DNA from: an uncultured Allomuricauda sp.
GTDB taxonomy: Bacteria > Bacteroidota > Bacteroidia > Flavobacteriales > Flavobacteriaceae
Direction of reading: 5' to 3'
Length of the DNA stretch: 64,000 nucleotides
Assembly (NCBI RefSeq): GCF_947258355.1
Contig: NZ_CAMYIC010000040.1
Coordinates: forward strand, 1-64,000
Both the position numbers and the translations under genes were made by a program. The notes beneath the pieces are model-generated. The model was not told the DNA's origin. It did not search any database and saw only the letters and a program-made list of their open reading frames with translations. This document shows, one piece after another, positions 8,048 to 16,867 of the stretch (the first letter of the stretch is position 1; each line of letters starts with the position of its first letter).

Positions 8048-8986
8048 ATGAAGCATTACTTAACAGTTAACGATATAGAATCCCTCCCCGATTGGGTAGA
8101 CGAAGCGATTACACTAAAAAAAGACCACTATCAGTTTGAGAATTTGGGCAAGCGTAAAACCATATGCCTTTTGTTTTTCAACAATAGTCTTAGGACACGT
8201 TTGAGCACACAAAAGGCTGCCATGAACCTTGGTATGGAAGTAATGATCATGAATTTTGGAAGCGAAGGTTGGGCATTGGAATATGGAGATGGAACTGTAA
8301 TGGACCAAGGTACCTCGGAACACATTAAGGAAGCTGCACAAGTGGTTTCACAGTATTCTGATATTGTTGCAATTCGTGCATTTGCCGGTTTGCAGCATAA
8401 AGAAAAGGACGAAGCGGAAGAAGTGATCAATGGATTTGCCAAGTATGCTTCGATTCCGGTGGTAAATATGGAAAGTTCGGTAGGGCATCCTCTTCAGGCT
8501 TTGGCAGATGCCATAACTTTGAAGGAAAACGAAACCAAAAAGAAACCTAAAGTTGTACTTTCTTGGGCCCCTCACCCAAAAGCGTTGCCCCATGCGGTGG
8601 CCAATTCTTTTATTCAGATGATGAAATTGCAGGACGCTGATTTTGTAATTACCCATCCCAAAGGATATGAACTCAATGCAGAATTGACTGAAGGATGTCA
8701 AATAGAATACGACCAAGATAAAGCATTGGAACATGCCGATTTCGTCTACGTGAAAAACTGGAGCAGCTATTCTGACTATGGAAAGGTATTGAACAAGGAT
8801 AAGAGCTGGACCATTACTAAACAAAAATTAGGAAAAGCCAAGTTTATGCATTGCTTACCCGTTCGAAGAAACATGATTGTGGAAGATGCGGTACTGGACA
8901 GTGAACAATCCTTGGTAGTGGAACAAGCCAAAAACAGAGTCTTTTCAGCACAAATCGTATTGAAAAAAATATTGGAGAACAAATGA
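8048..8986 (+). CDS. argF': N-acylornithine carbamoyltransferase (acetyl- or succinyl-ornithine type)
   Basis: This 312-residue transcarbamylase has the carbamoyl-phosphate loop SLRTR (S47-R51), HPLQ near the middle and HCLPVRRN near the C-terminus. Its pattern fits the branch that acts on N-acylated ornithine and not free ornithine: EGWALEYGDGTVMDQGTSEH replaces the usual OTC loop. In the studied enzymes a proline (Bacteroides, succinyl) or glutamate (Xanthomonas, acetyl) in this 90s loop sets acyl specificity, as I recall; here the aligned position appears to be Ser90. The acyl group is therefore open. A downstream M20 deacylase fits a route in which acylcitrulline is deacylated. It overlaps the next gene by four bases. 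Confidence 0.88.
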   Translation: MKHYLTVNDIESLPDWVDEAITLKKDHYQFENLGKRKTICLLFFNNSLRTRLSTQKAAMNLGMEVMIMNFGSEGWALEYGDGTVMDQGTSEHIKEAAQVVSQYSDIVAIRAFAGLQHKEKDEAEEVINGFAKYASIPVVNMESSVGHPLQALADAITLKENETKKKPKVVLSWAPHPKALPHAVANSFIQMMKLQDADFVITHPKGYELNAELTEGCQIEYDQDKALEHADFVYVKNWSSYSDYGKVLNKDKSWTITKQKLGKAKFMHCLPVRRNMIVEDAVLDSEQSLVVEQAKNRVFSAQIVLKKILENK

Positions 8987-9729
8987 AACTAAAGGATAAG
9001 GTCTGTATAGTGACTGGTGCCACCAGCGGAATGGGAAAAGCCATTGCCAAAGGACTTTCTTCCGAAGGGTGCAAGTTGATACTGTCGGGCAGAAATCAGG
9101 AAAGTGGGGAAGCGTTGGAAAACAGTCTTGACAATGCCGTGTTTGTTCCCGGAGATGTCACAGACCCATCCTACAACAAAAAATTGGTCGATACCGCTCT
9201 GGAAACTTATGGAAAATTGGACATCTTGTCATTGAATGCGGGGATTCTTGGATTGGGAAATGTTCAAGAACTATCCATTGATTCTTGGCATAGTACCCTC
9301 AACACCAATTTGAGTTCCATCTTTTACCTTTGTAAATATGCGATTCCCCACCTACGGGAACAAGAACAGGGCAACATCTTGATCAATGCATCGATTGCGG
9401 CCTTCAAGAGTTTTCCAAACCATCCTGCTTATTGTGCTTCCAAAGCGGCATCCGTAGCCTTGATGAAGCAAATGGCAGTTGATTACGCACCAAAAACAAG
9501 GGTAAATGCTATTTGTCCAGGCCCTGTGGACACTCCTTTATTATGGGAATCCGCTAAGGCTTTTGATAACCCGGATACAGCGGTTGAAAATGCGAAAAGT
9601 ACTACATTGTTAAAAAGGTTGGGCACACCTCAAGATATTACTAAACTTGTGCTTTTTTTGGTTTCTGATGACAGCTCTTGGATTACAGGAACCACGATTA
9701 CCATAGATGGAGGGATTATAAATACATAA
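8983..9729 (+). CDS. SDR-family oxidoreductase embedded in the arginine operon
   Basis: This 248-residue classical short-chain dehydrogenase has a cofactor loop TGATSGMG at 11-18, NAG in the LSLNAGILGLG stretch, catalytic Ser137 and the Y150-x3-K154 pair (YCASK), followed by NAICPGPVDTPL and the usual C-terminal TIDGG. All catalytic residues are intact, so it is probably active. Its ATG overlaps the ArgF' stop by four bases and argB begins one base after its stop, so it is tightly coupled into the operon. No standard arginine step needs such an enzyme. Substrate is unknown. Confidence 0.88.
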   Translation: MKLKDKVCIVTGATSGMGKAIAKGLSSEGCKLILSGRNQESGEALENSLDNAVFVPGDVTDPSYNKKLVDTALETYGKLDILSLNAGILGLGNVQELSIDSWHSTLNTNLSSIFYLCKYAIPHLREQEQGNILINASIAAFKSFPNHPAYCASKAASVALMKQMAVDYAPKTRVNAICPGPVDTPLLWESAKAFDNPDTAVENAKSTTLLKRLGTPQDITKLVLFLVSDDSSWITGTTITIDGGIINT

Positions 9730-9730
9730 A

Positions 9731-10510
9731 ATGAAACAAAAATTATCCGTAGTAAAAATAGGTGGCAATCTTATTGAGGATGTCGAAGGGTGTAAACAGG
9801 TATTGGACCTATTCTCTAAACTGGACGGTAACAAAATTCTGGTCCATGGAGGTGGCAAAAAAGCCACAGAATTGGCCAACCAAATGGGCGTGGAATCCAA
9901 AATGGTTAACGGTAGAAGAATCACCAATGCCGAAACCCTGGATATCGCCCTAATGGTCTACGGAGGATTGTACAGCAAAAAAATAGTGGCGAAATTACAA
10001 GCTCTGGGAACCGATGCCATCGGGATGAGCGGGGCGGATGCAGATGCTATTAGAGCACATAAAAGACCTAAAAAAAATGTTGATTTTGGCCTTGTAGGCG
10101 ATGTGGACATGGTAAACACTTACGGGATTTTTAAACTGCTGCAGGCTGGGTTCACACCCATTTTTTGCGCCCTAACCCACGATGGGAAAGGACAGGTGCT
10201 GAACACAAATGCGGATACCATTGCAGCGGAATTGGCCATAGCCATGTCCGAACAATTTGAGACAACATTATATTATTGCTTTGAGAAAAAAGGAGTGCTT
10301 CAAAATGTAGAAGACGAAAATTCAGTGATTCAGCACATCGATTCCAAAGGGTATGACGAGCTTTTGGCTTATGGTATTATTGCCGATGGCATGTTACCAA
10401 AAATGCACAATTGCTTTTATGCACTTCGTAACAAAGTATCCAAAGTTTGCGTGGGCAACACCAATATGCTTGAAGCTGATAACTCCGATTATACGACATT
10501 GACCTTATGA
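9731..10510 (+). CDS. argB: N-acetyl- (succinyl-)glutamate kinase
   Basis: This 259-residue amino-acid kinase phosphorylates the gamma-carboxylate of N-acylglutamate. It shows VKIGGNLIED at the N-terminus, the substrate glycine loop LVHGGGKKATELANQMG, and NTNADTIAAELAIAM near the ATP site. It is short and lacks the extra N-terminal helix that mediates hexamer formation in arginine-inhibited kinases, so it is probably the dimeric, feedback-insensitive form; this is inferred from length. It overlaps the next gene by four bases. Confidence 0.92.
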   Translation: MKQKLSVVKIGGNLIEDVEGCKQVLDLFSKLDGNKILVHGGGKKATELANQMGVESKMVNGRRITNAETLDIALMVYGGLYSKKIVAKLQALGTDAIGMSGADADAIRAHKRPKKNVDFGLVGDVDMVNTYGIFKLLQAGFTPIFCALTHDGKGQVLNTNADTIAAELAIAMSEQFETTLYYCFEKKGVLQNVEDENSVIQHIDSKGYDELLAYGIIADGMLPKMHNCFYALRNKVSKVCVGNTNMLEADNSDYTTLTL

Positions 10511-11577
10511 AAGTAAACCAAGACATACTGACTGAAAAAGCCATTGAACTACTGAAAAAACTCATTAGCACACCCTCATTTTCTGGTGAAGAGGACAAAA
10601 CAGGTGATGCTATAGCGGAATTTCTACAAGGTTTTGGCGTTGAAACAAAAAGACAGCACAACAACATTTACGCCTTCAACAAACATTTTGATGAGAACAA
10701 ACCAACCTTGTTGCTCAACTCACATCACGATACCGTTAAACCGAACAGCGCGTATACCAAAGATCCTTTTGATGCTCATATAGAGGATGGAAAACTATAC
10801 GGACTAGGCAGTAATGATGCTGGTGGATGTTTGGTATCCCTATTGGCCACCTTTGTTCATTTTTATGAAAAGGAAAGTCTCAGTCATAATATAATAATGG
10901 CTGCCACGGGTGAAGAAGAAGATGCAGGAGAAAAAAGTATTAGGGCGTTACTTCCCATTCTGCCCAAAATAGATGTGGCCATTGTGGGCGAACCCACTTT
11001 AATGGACTTGGCTATTGGGGAAAAAGGCTTGGTCGTCTTTGATGCAGTGGTCGACGGAACCCCTTCCCATGCGGCACACCCCAACGACAACAACGCTATT
11101 TACAACACCATTGAAGTTTTACAATGGCTAAAAGATTATTCATTTGATAAAGTTTCGGATGCGCTGGGCGAAGTCAAACTGACCACGACCCAAATCAGTG
11201 CTGGGAATCAGCATAACGTTGTTCCAGGCCATGTGGATTTGGTAATCGATGTGCGTGTGAACGATTGTTACAGCAATCAAGAAATTGCGGATATCCTTCA
11301 AAAAGAAGCACCTTGTAAAATGACACCGCGCTCCTTGCGCTTGAATTCATCCTGCATTGATCCTGATCATGATTTGGTGAAAAGCGGATTGGCCCTTGGT
11401 CGAAAAACCTATGGTTCGCCAACATTGTCCGATCAGGCAGCTCTAAGCTGTCAATCAGTAAAATTAGGACCTGGTGACAGTACACGATCACACTCTGCAA
11501 ACGAATTTATTTTTGTGAACGAAATAAAGGAAGGTATAGATATTTATATCAAAACCCTAAAGGGATTTTTACAATAA
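10507..11577 (+). CDS. argE: M20-family deacylase (acetylornithine/acylcitrulline deacylase)
   Basis: This 356-residue zinc peptidase-family hydrolase shows the metal ligands H73 and D75 in NSHHDTVKP, Asp in GLGSNDAGGC, Glu in TGEEEDAGEKS, GEPT, and a final His in RSHSANEFI, with a lid domain in the middle. In an operon with the N-acylornithine transcarbamylase it should remove the acyl group from N-acylcitrulline to give citrulline, although E. coli-type ArgE acts on acetylornithine. The symbol is used in that broad sense. It starts four bases before the end of argB. Confidence 0.87.
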   Translation: MKVNQDILTEKAIELLKKLISTPSFSGEEDKTGDAIAEFLQGFGVETKRQHNNIYAFNKHFDENKPTLLLNSHHDTVKPNSAYTKDPFDAHIEDGKLYGLGSNDAGGCLVSLLATFVHFYEKESLSHNIIMAATGEEEDAGEKSIRALLPILPKIDVAIVGEPTLMDLAIGEKGLVVFDAVVDGTPSHAAHPNDNNAIYNTIEVLQWLKDYSFDKVSDALGEVKLTTTQISAGNQHNVVPGHVDLVIDVRVNDCYSNQEIADILQKEAPCKMTPRSLRLNSSCIDPDHDLVKSGLALGRKTYGSPTLSDQAALSCQSVKLGPGDSTRSHSANEFIFVNEIKEGIDIYIKTLKGFLQ

Positions 11578-11583
11578 CCTGTC

Positions 11584-11604
11584 AGTTCGAGCGCAGTCGA
11601 GAAC
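11584..11604. repeat. Dispersed repeat element, copy 3, single arm (argE-argH spacer)
   Basis: AGTTCGAGCGCAGTCGAGAA shares the core TCGAGCGCAGTCGA with the left arm at 6044-6057 and is the complement of the core in the right arms at 3820 and 6093. Only one arm is present here. It starts six bases after the argE stop. Confidence 0.7.
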
Positions 11605-11616
11605 GAATTAACATGA

Positions 11617-11634
11617 TTCCCATCTTCATGGGAA
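11617..11634. other. Perfect hairpin just upstream of argH
   Basis: TTCCCAT (11617-11623) and ATGGGAA (11628-11634) pair perfectly around a CTTC loop. The structure ends 16 bases before the argH ATG at 11651. It is followed by CGATAAAAGAAAAA and not by Ts, so it is not a terminator on the plus strand. It could protect mRNA or tune argH translation; this is inference. Confidence 0.55.
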
Positions 11635-11650
11635 CGATAAAAGAAAAACT

Positions 11651-12934
11651 ATGAAACTCTGGGATAAAGGATTCAGTACCGATAAAAAAATAGACCACTT
11701 TACCGTAGGCAACGATCGCGAATTGGATTTGGTGTTGGCCAAATATGACGTTATCGCTTCCAAGGCACATGCTAAAATGTTGGGTAAAGTCGGACTGGTT
11801 TCCGAAGATGAAGCCAAAGACCTTGTAAAAGCATTGGATGAAATCGCCAAGGACATCGAAAAAGGAAAGTTCACCATTGAAGAAGATTTTGAGGATATGC
11901 ACTCGAAGATTGAGTTTATGCTGACTGAAAAATTGGGTGACACAGGTAAAAAAATCCATTCCGCCCGTTCCAGAAACGATCAGGTGTTGGTGGCCATGCA
12001 ATTGTACCTTAAAGACGAATTAAGTGAAATCAGAAATCAGGTCAAAACCCTGTTTGATCTATTGATGAAACTGGCGGACAAGCACAAAAATGTATTGTTG
12101 CCAGGGTATACGCACTTGCAAATTGCCATGCCCTCTTCTTTTGGTCTATGGTTTTCTGCCTATGCCGAGAGTTTGGTGGATGATCTGTACTTTGTACAGG
12201 CCGCCCATAAAGTTGCTGACCAAAATCCCTTGGGAAGCGCAGCAGGTTACGGAAGCTCTTTCCCCATTGATCGAAGTTTTACCACTGACGAAATGGAGTT
12301 TGCCACACAAAAATATAATGTCGTAGCCGCCCAAATGGGCCGTGGAAAAGTGGAAAAAGCCACTGCTTTCGGTATTTCCAGCATTGCTGCTACCCTATCC
12401 AAAATGGCGATGGATATTTGTTTGTACATGAGTCAAAATTTTGATTTTATCTCCTTCCCCAACGAATTGACCACGGGAAGCAGCATTATGCCGCACAAAA
12501 AAAATCCCGATGTTTTTGAACTCATCAGAGGCAAATGCAATAAGATTCAGGCAGTTCCCAACCAATTGATCATGATCATGAACAATTTGCCCAGTGGCTA
12601 TCACAGGGACCTTCAATTGGTTAAGGAAGTGATTGTTCCTGCTTTGCAGGACATGCATGCTTGTTTGGAGATGATGACTTTTAGCCTAAAGGAAATCAAA
12701 GTGAACAAATCCATTTTGGACGACCCCAAATACGATTACCTCTTTAGTGTGGACACCTTGAACGAGCTGGTAAAAAGTGGCATGCCTTTCCGTGATGCCT
12801 ATAAAACTATGGGCAAAGCGATAGAAAATGGCAATTTTAAACCAAAACGCGACATTGACCATACCCACGAAGGCAGTTTGGGCAATCTTTGTTTAGATCA
12901 GATAAAAGAGAAAATGGAAAAGGTTCTGGTCTAA
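11651..12934 (+). CDS. argH: Argininosuccinate lyase
   Basis: This 427-residue enzyme splits argininosuccinate to arginine and fumarate. The fumarase/aspartase superfamily signature GSSIMPHKKNPD starts at residue 276, with the catalytic Ser in that mobile loop. SARSRNDQVLVAMQ is the conserved N-terminal substrate region. The C-terminal FRDAYKTMGKAIENG also fits the family, though the protein is somewhat shorter than the usual 450-470 residues. It is the last gene of the arginine operon and is separated from argE by a repeat arm and a hairpin. Confidence 0.93.
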   Translation: MKLWDKGFSTDKKIDHFTVGNDRELDLVLAKYDVIASKAHAKMLGKVGLVSEDEAKDLVKALDEIAKDIEKGKFTIEEDFEDMHSKIEFMLTEKLGDTGKKIHSARSRNDQVLVAMQLYLKDELSEIRNQVKTLFDLLMKLADKHKNVLLPGYTHLQIAMPSSFGLWFSAYAESLVDDLYFVQAAHKVADQNPLGSAAGYGSSFPIDRSFTTDEMEFATQKYNVVAAQMGRGKVEKATAFGISSIAATLSKMAMDICLYMSQNFDFISFPNELTTGSSIMPHKKNPDVFELIRGKCNKIQAVPNQLIMIMNNLPSGYHRDLQLVKEVIVPALQDMHACLEMMTFSLKEIKVNKSILDDPKYDYLFSVDTLNELVKSGMPFRDAYKTMGKAIENGNFKPKRDIDHTHEGSLGNLCLDQIKEKMEKVLV

Positions 12935-12948
12935 AATGGATAAATTGG

Positions 12949-12976
12949 GTTGAAATTTAAGCCCTCGGCTTTCAAC
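12949..12976 (+). terminator. Imperfect hairpin after argH
   Basis: AAGCC (12959-12963) pairs with GGCTT (12967-12971) around CTC. An outer GTTGA (12949-12953) pairs with TCAAC (12972-12976) across a five-base bulge. It sits 14 bases after the argH stop and eight bases before the next ATG. Only a short TTGATTTT follows, so it may be a weak terminator or a 5' structure of the peptidase mRNA. Confidence 0.4.
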
Positions 12977-12984
12977 TTGATTTT

Positions 12985-14580
12985 ATGTTAAAAAAAATTG
13001 TACTCAGCTTATCCCTTTTTATAGGATTATTCCATTTTTCCATAGCACAGGATGTCTATGCCAAAAATGAATTGGTCGACATTCAAAACTATGTTTTTGC
13101 CCTTCATTTAAATGATGTCTCCAACGAAATCAAAGGGGAATCCAAAGTGACGGTTCAATTTAAAGAGGGAGCGGTTCCTTTTTCTCTGGACCTCATTGAA
13201 AAATCAGGAGAGTTTGGTATGGAAGTGTCCAATGTGCTGGAAAATAGGGCAAAGGCTAATTACACCTATGCCAATAACAAAATCAATATAATTCCAAACA
13301 ATACTACGGATTCCATCCAAACCTACACCATTAAATACCATGGTGTTCCCGAAAGAGGTCTGGTCATTGCTTCCACCAAATTTGGCAAACGTTCATTCTT
13401 TGGTGACAATTGGCCCAACTTGGCTAGGCATTGGTTGCCATCCGTAGACCATCCCTACGACAAGGCAAGCGTGGAATTCCAAATTACAGCTCCCTCGCAT
13501 TACGATGTGGTGGCAACCGGAAAGAAAGTAGAAGAAAGCAATCTGGAAAACGGATATAAACTGACCATTTACAACGAACCGGCTCCGGTTGCCACCAAGG
13601 TTATGACCATCGGTGTTACCGAATTTGCCTCCCGATTGGTGGACAATGTGGACGGTATCGAAGTATCTGCATGGGTGTATCCGCAAAACCGTTTGGAAGG
13701 TTTTGGCGATTACACCGTGGCAGGCAATGTGCTGGAATATTTTATTGATCATATCGGGCCATATTCCTATGCCAAATTGGCCAATATGCAGGCCAAGACC
13801 CAGTGGGGCGGACTGGAAAATGCTGGGACCATTGCCTATTTTGAAAATTCCGTTACCGGTAATAAAACCGTGGAACCCTTGATTGCTCACGAAATTGCCC
13901 ACCAATGGTTCGGAAATTCCGCTACGGAGAAAAGTTGGAACCATGTTTGGTTAAGTGAAGGTTTTGCCACCTACTTCTCTATTCTTTACTTGGAAAGTGA
14001 GTATGGGGATGAGCGCCGAAAAGAGGAACTGGCCATAGACAAGCAGCAAATCTTTGATTACTACCGAAAAAATCCGGCACCCATTGTCGACCTCAGCATT
14101 AAAGACCCTATGAAAGTGCTCAGCACCAACACTTACCAAAAAGGAGGTTGGGTATTAAATATGTTACGACATAAACTCGGTGATGGTGCTTTTTGGGATG
14201 GTATCCGACAGTACTATGCCAAATATCAAAACAGCAATGTCCTTACTGACGATTTTAGGCATGTGATGGAAGAAGTATCCGGCGAGGATTTGGAGTCTTT
14301 TTTTGAGCAATGGCTATTTGTAAAGGGCCACCCGCAAATCAAATGGAGTTGGGATTACAACGAAGCAAACATCAACCTTAACATAGAGCAATTACAAGAC
14401 CACCATGTTTTCCAATTTCCTTTGGAAATAGGTTTAGTAAAAGATGGTAAACTGACCATCAAAACCATAGAAGTGGACCAACGGAACCAAAACATACAAA
14501 TTGAGAGTACTGACCGACCCGATTCCCTTGTTTTGGACCCCAATGAATGGACCTTGTTTGAGGATGCAGGGAAGATGTAG
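12985..14580 (+). CDS. Secreted M1-family zinc aminopeptidase
   Basis: This 531-residue protein has a signal peptide at 1-21 (hydrophobic core LSLSLFIGLFHFSIAQ), so it is exported. The zinc site is complete: H302-E303-x2-H306 in AHEIAHQWFGN and E325 in WLSEGFATY, 18 residues later. The exopeptidase motif appears as WGGLENAGTIAY. The N-terminal beta domain is present, but the protein is short compared with full aminopeptidase N and lacks the long helical C-terminal domain; such compact M1 enzymes are common in Bacteroidetes. It probably degrades peptides in the periplasm or outside. It lies 50 bases after argH and may have its own promoter. Confidence 0.9.
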   Translation: MLKKIVLSLSLFIGLFHFSIAQDVYAKNELVDIQNYVFALHLNDVSNEIKGESKVTVQFKEGAVPFSLDLIEKSGEFGMEVSNVLENRAKANYTYANNKINIIPNNTTDSIQTYTIKYHGVPERGLVIASTKFGKRSFFGDNWPNLARHWLPSVDHPYDKASVEFQITAPSHYDVVATGKKVEESNLENGYKLTIYNEPAPVATKVMTIGVTEFASRLVDNVDGIEVSAWVYPQNRLEGFGDYTVAGNVLEYFIDHIGPYSYAKLANMQAKTQWGGLENAGTIAYFENSVTGNKTVEPLIAHEIAHQWFGNSATEKSWNHVWLSEGFATYFSILYLESEYGDERRKEELAIDKQQIFDYYRKNPAPIVDLSIKDPMKVLSTNTYQKGGWVLNMLRHKLGDGAFWDGIRQYYAKYQNSNVLTDDFRHVMEEVSGEDLESFFEQWLFVKGHPQIKWSWDYNEANINLNIEQLQDHHVFQFPLEIGLVKDGKLTIKTIEVDQRNQNIQIESTDRPDSLVLDPNEWTLFEDAGKM

Positions 14581-14594
14581 AATCCGTTGATTCA

Positions 14595-14626
14595 TTGTTA
14601 CAATCCAAGGTAAATCATTACATTTA
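14595..14626 (+). promoter_or_regulatory. Possible Bacteroidetes-type promoter for the DUF5916 gene
   Basis: TTG at 14595-14597 and TACATTTA at 14619-14626 match the -33 TTG and -7 TAnnTTTG pattern with one mismatch and a 21-base spacer. The ATG follows 16 bases later. Promoters of this class are hard to call by eye. Confidence 0.3.
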
Positions 14627-14642
14627 CCGCACTAAACAAACA

Positions 14643-16832
14643 ATGAACAACCGAGCCTTTTTAACCCCCGTTTTCATGGCTATTGCCATGCTCTTTTGTG
14701 TGTCTTCCCATGCCCAAAAGAAAAATTCAGATTACAAAATTCACTTGTTCAAAACAGACGAAACCTTTACCATTGACGGTATTGGTGACGAGGAGACTTG
14801 GCAAAGGGCCGAAGCTGCGAAAGACTTTTTCATGGTGTTGCCAATGGACGACCGCAAAGCCACACAGCCTTCTGAAGTTAAAATGGCCTACGATGACAGA
14901 CAGTTGTATCTCTTGGCAACTTTCTACAAAACCCCTGGAAACACCTATGTAGTAGAATCGCTTCGTAGGGATTTTTCGTTTGGAGGAAACGATAATTTTT
15001 TGCTGTTCATGGACCCGTTCAACAACCAGACCACAGGTTTTAGTTTTGGGGCAAATGCTTATGGTGCCCAATGGGACGGTACCATGTCCAATGGCGGTAG
15101 TATTGACCTTAATTGGGACAGTAAATGGGTTTCTGAAGTGAAGAATTACGAGGACAAATGGGTAGTGGAAATGGCCATTCCCTTTAAATCCATCCGATAT
15201 GAAAAAGATGTCACCGAATGGGGTGTTAATTTTTCCAGACTCGATTTGAGTACCAACGAAAAGTCCAGCTGGACACCGATACCACGACAGTTCCCTACCG
15301 CTTCCTTGGCCTACACCGGGACCATGGTATGGGACAATCCGCCACCAAAACAAGGACTTAATTATTCCATAATCCCCTATGTGTTGGGAACAGTGGGCAA
15401 ATCAAGTATTGAGGATATTAATTATGATAATGAGTTTAAAGTGGGGGGCGATGTAAAATTGGGACTTACTTCCTCTTTAAATTTAGACCTGACGATTAAC
15501 CCGGATTTTTCACAAGTGGAAGCAGACCGCCAAGTGGCCAATTTAACCCGTTTTGAGCTTTTTTTTCCTGAAAGACGACAGTTTTTTCTTGAAAATGCCG
15601 ACCTCTTTGCCAGTTTTGGGTACGATGCCATACGTCCTTTTTTTTCACGAAGAATTGGTTTGGGTGTACCCATTATTGCAGGTGCCCGTGTAAGTGGAAA
15701 CCTGAATCGAAACCTCCGATTGGGCTTGATGGATATGCAGACCGACAAAGTGGACGAAACAGGACTGCCCAGTCAAAATTTTGCAGTACTCTCCTTACAA
15801 CAAAAAGTATTCTCGCGTTCCAATATTGGATTAATGTTCGTGAACAAGGAGTCATTGGACTACAGTACCTTGGCTGACAGCCTTAAAACGGAATACACAC
15901 AATTCAATAGAAATCTTGGATTGGAGTACAATTTGGCATCCGCCGACAATAAATACAATGGAAAACTCTTTATGCTGAAATCCTTTGGACCGGACTCCTC
16001 CTACAATGGTTTTGCACAAGGTGCCCATTTGGCCTATAACAGCAGAAAGTGGAACTGGCGGGTTCAACAGGAATACATTTCGGAAAACTTTACTTCCGAA
16101 GTGGGGTTTGTACCACGGAGCAATTACATTAAACTTCAAGGTTCCGTAGGACATTTGTTTTTGCCGGCAAGTGAAAAAGTGGTGAGCCATGGTCCTCAAT
16201 ACACAGGTTTTTATTACTTCGACCCAAGTATGAACTCTACTGACTATGTTTCCATTGTAGGGTATGCGGTGAATTTTATGGACCGTAGTTCCCTAGGTGT
16301 TGATGTTTTTAACGAATATGTACAGCTTTTAGCTCCTTTTGACCCCACCAATACGGGCAAAGAAGAACTGGCAGCGGGTACGCGCCATCATTGGAATGGG
16401 GTTTATCTGCAATATAGCTCACGCCCAAAAAGCTTGTTCACCTATAATTTGACCACTCGGTTGGGCCGTTACTTTTCGGGGGGGTACCGAACCAATATCA
16501 ATACGCAGTTGGGCTACCGATTTCAACCATATGTAAGTTTGGGTGCTACAATCAGCTACAACAATTTGGATTTGCCGGACCCTTGGTATACTACCGATTT
16601 TTGGTTGGTGGGTACCGAAGCGGACATCACTTTCACCAATAAATTATTTTGGAACACCCTTTTTCAATACAACGAACAGAGCAATAACTTTAGCATCAAT
16701 TCCCGATTGCAATGGCGCTACGCGCCAGCCTCCGACCTGTTTTTGGTGTTTAACAACAATGAGCAATTATCCCCGCTCGAGGGCAATTTATGGTCGTTGA
16801 CGTTAAAGTTCACGTATTGGTTTAATAGGTAA
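14643..16832 (+). CDS. DUF5916 outer-membrane protein with CBM9-like N-terminus
   Basis: ATG at 14643 gives a 729-residue protein with a clear signal peptide ending near SSHAQ; the frame is open 16 codons further upstream, but that extension would bury the signal. After it comes a CBM9-like or DOMON-type domain (FTIDGIGDEETWQRAE), then a long region rich in alternating aromatic and polar residues that ends TLKFTYWFNR, which suggests a beta-barrel in the outer membrane. NPDFSQVEADRQVANLTRF followed by FFPERRQFFLENADLF is characteristic of the DUF5916 family. Its role is unknown; relatives often lie near peptidases and carbohydrate genes. Confidence 0.82.
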   Translation: MNNRAFLTPVFMAIAMLFCVSSHAQKKNSDYKIHLFKTDETFTIDGIGDEETWQRAEAAKDFFMVLPMDDRKATQPSEVKMAYDDRQLYLLATFYKTPGNTYVVESLRRDFSFGGNDNFLLFMDPFNNQTTGFSFGANAYGAQWDGTMSNGGSIDLNWDSKWVSEVKNYEDKWVVEMAIPFKSIRYEKDVTEWGVNFSRLDLSTNEKSSWTPIPRQFPTASLAYTGTMVWDNPPPKQGLNYSIIPYVLGTVGKSSIEDINYDNEFKVGGDVKLGLTSSLNLDLTINPDFSQVEADRQVANLTRFELFFPERRQFFLENADLFASFGYDAIRPFFSRRIGLGVPIIAGARVSGNLNRNLRLGLMDMQTDKVDETGLPSQNFAVLSLQQKVFSRSNIGLMFVNKESLDYSTLADSLKTEYTQFNRNLGLEYNLASADNKYNGKLFMLKSFGPDSSYNGFAQGAHLAYNSRKWNWRVQQEYISENFTSEVGFVPRSNYIKLQGSVGHLFLPASEKVVSHGPQYTGFYYFDPSMNSTDYVSIVGYAVNFMDRSSLGVDVFNEYVQLLAPFDPTNTGKEELAAGTRHHWNGVYLQYSSRPKSLFTYNLTTRLGRYFSGGYRTNINTQLGYRFQPYVSLGATISYNNLDLPDPWYTTDFWLVGTEADITFTNKLFWNTLFQYNEQSNNFSINSRLQWRYAPASDLFLVFNNNEQLSPLEGNLWSLTLKFTYWFNR

Positions 16833-16867
16833 TTGGAATCCGTCAACTCAAACGGTGCATTCATCAA

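Noticed and set aside
3789-11604. CRISPR-like array from the repeated TCGACTGCGCTCGA core
   Set aside because: Copies are kilobases apart, face in both directions and lie between genes of one operon, with no regular spacers or cas genes.
14727-15353. A 208-residue minus-strand open frame
   Set aside because: It lies inside the well-supported DUF5916 gene, has no recognisable motif, and its composition follows the complement of that gene.
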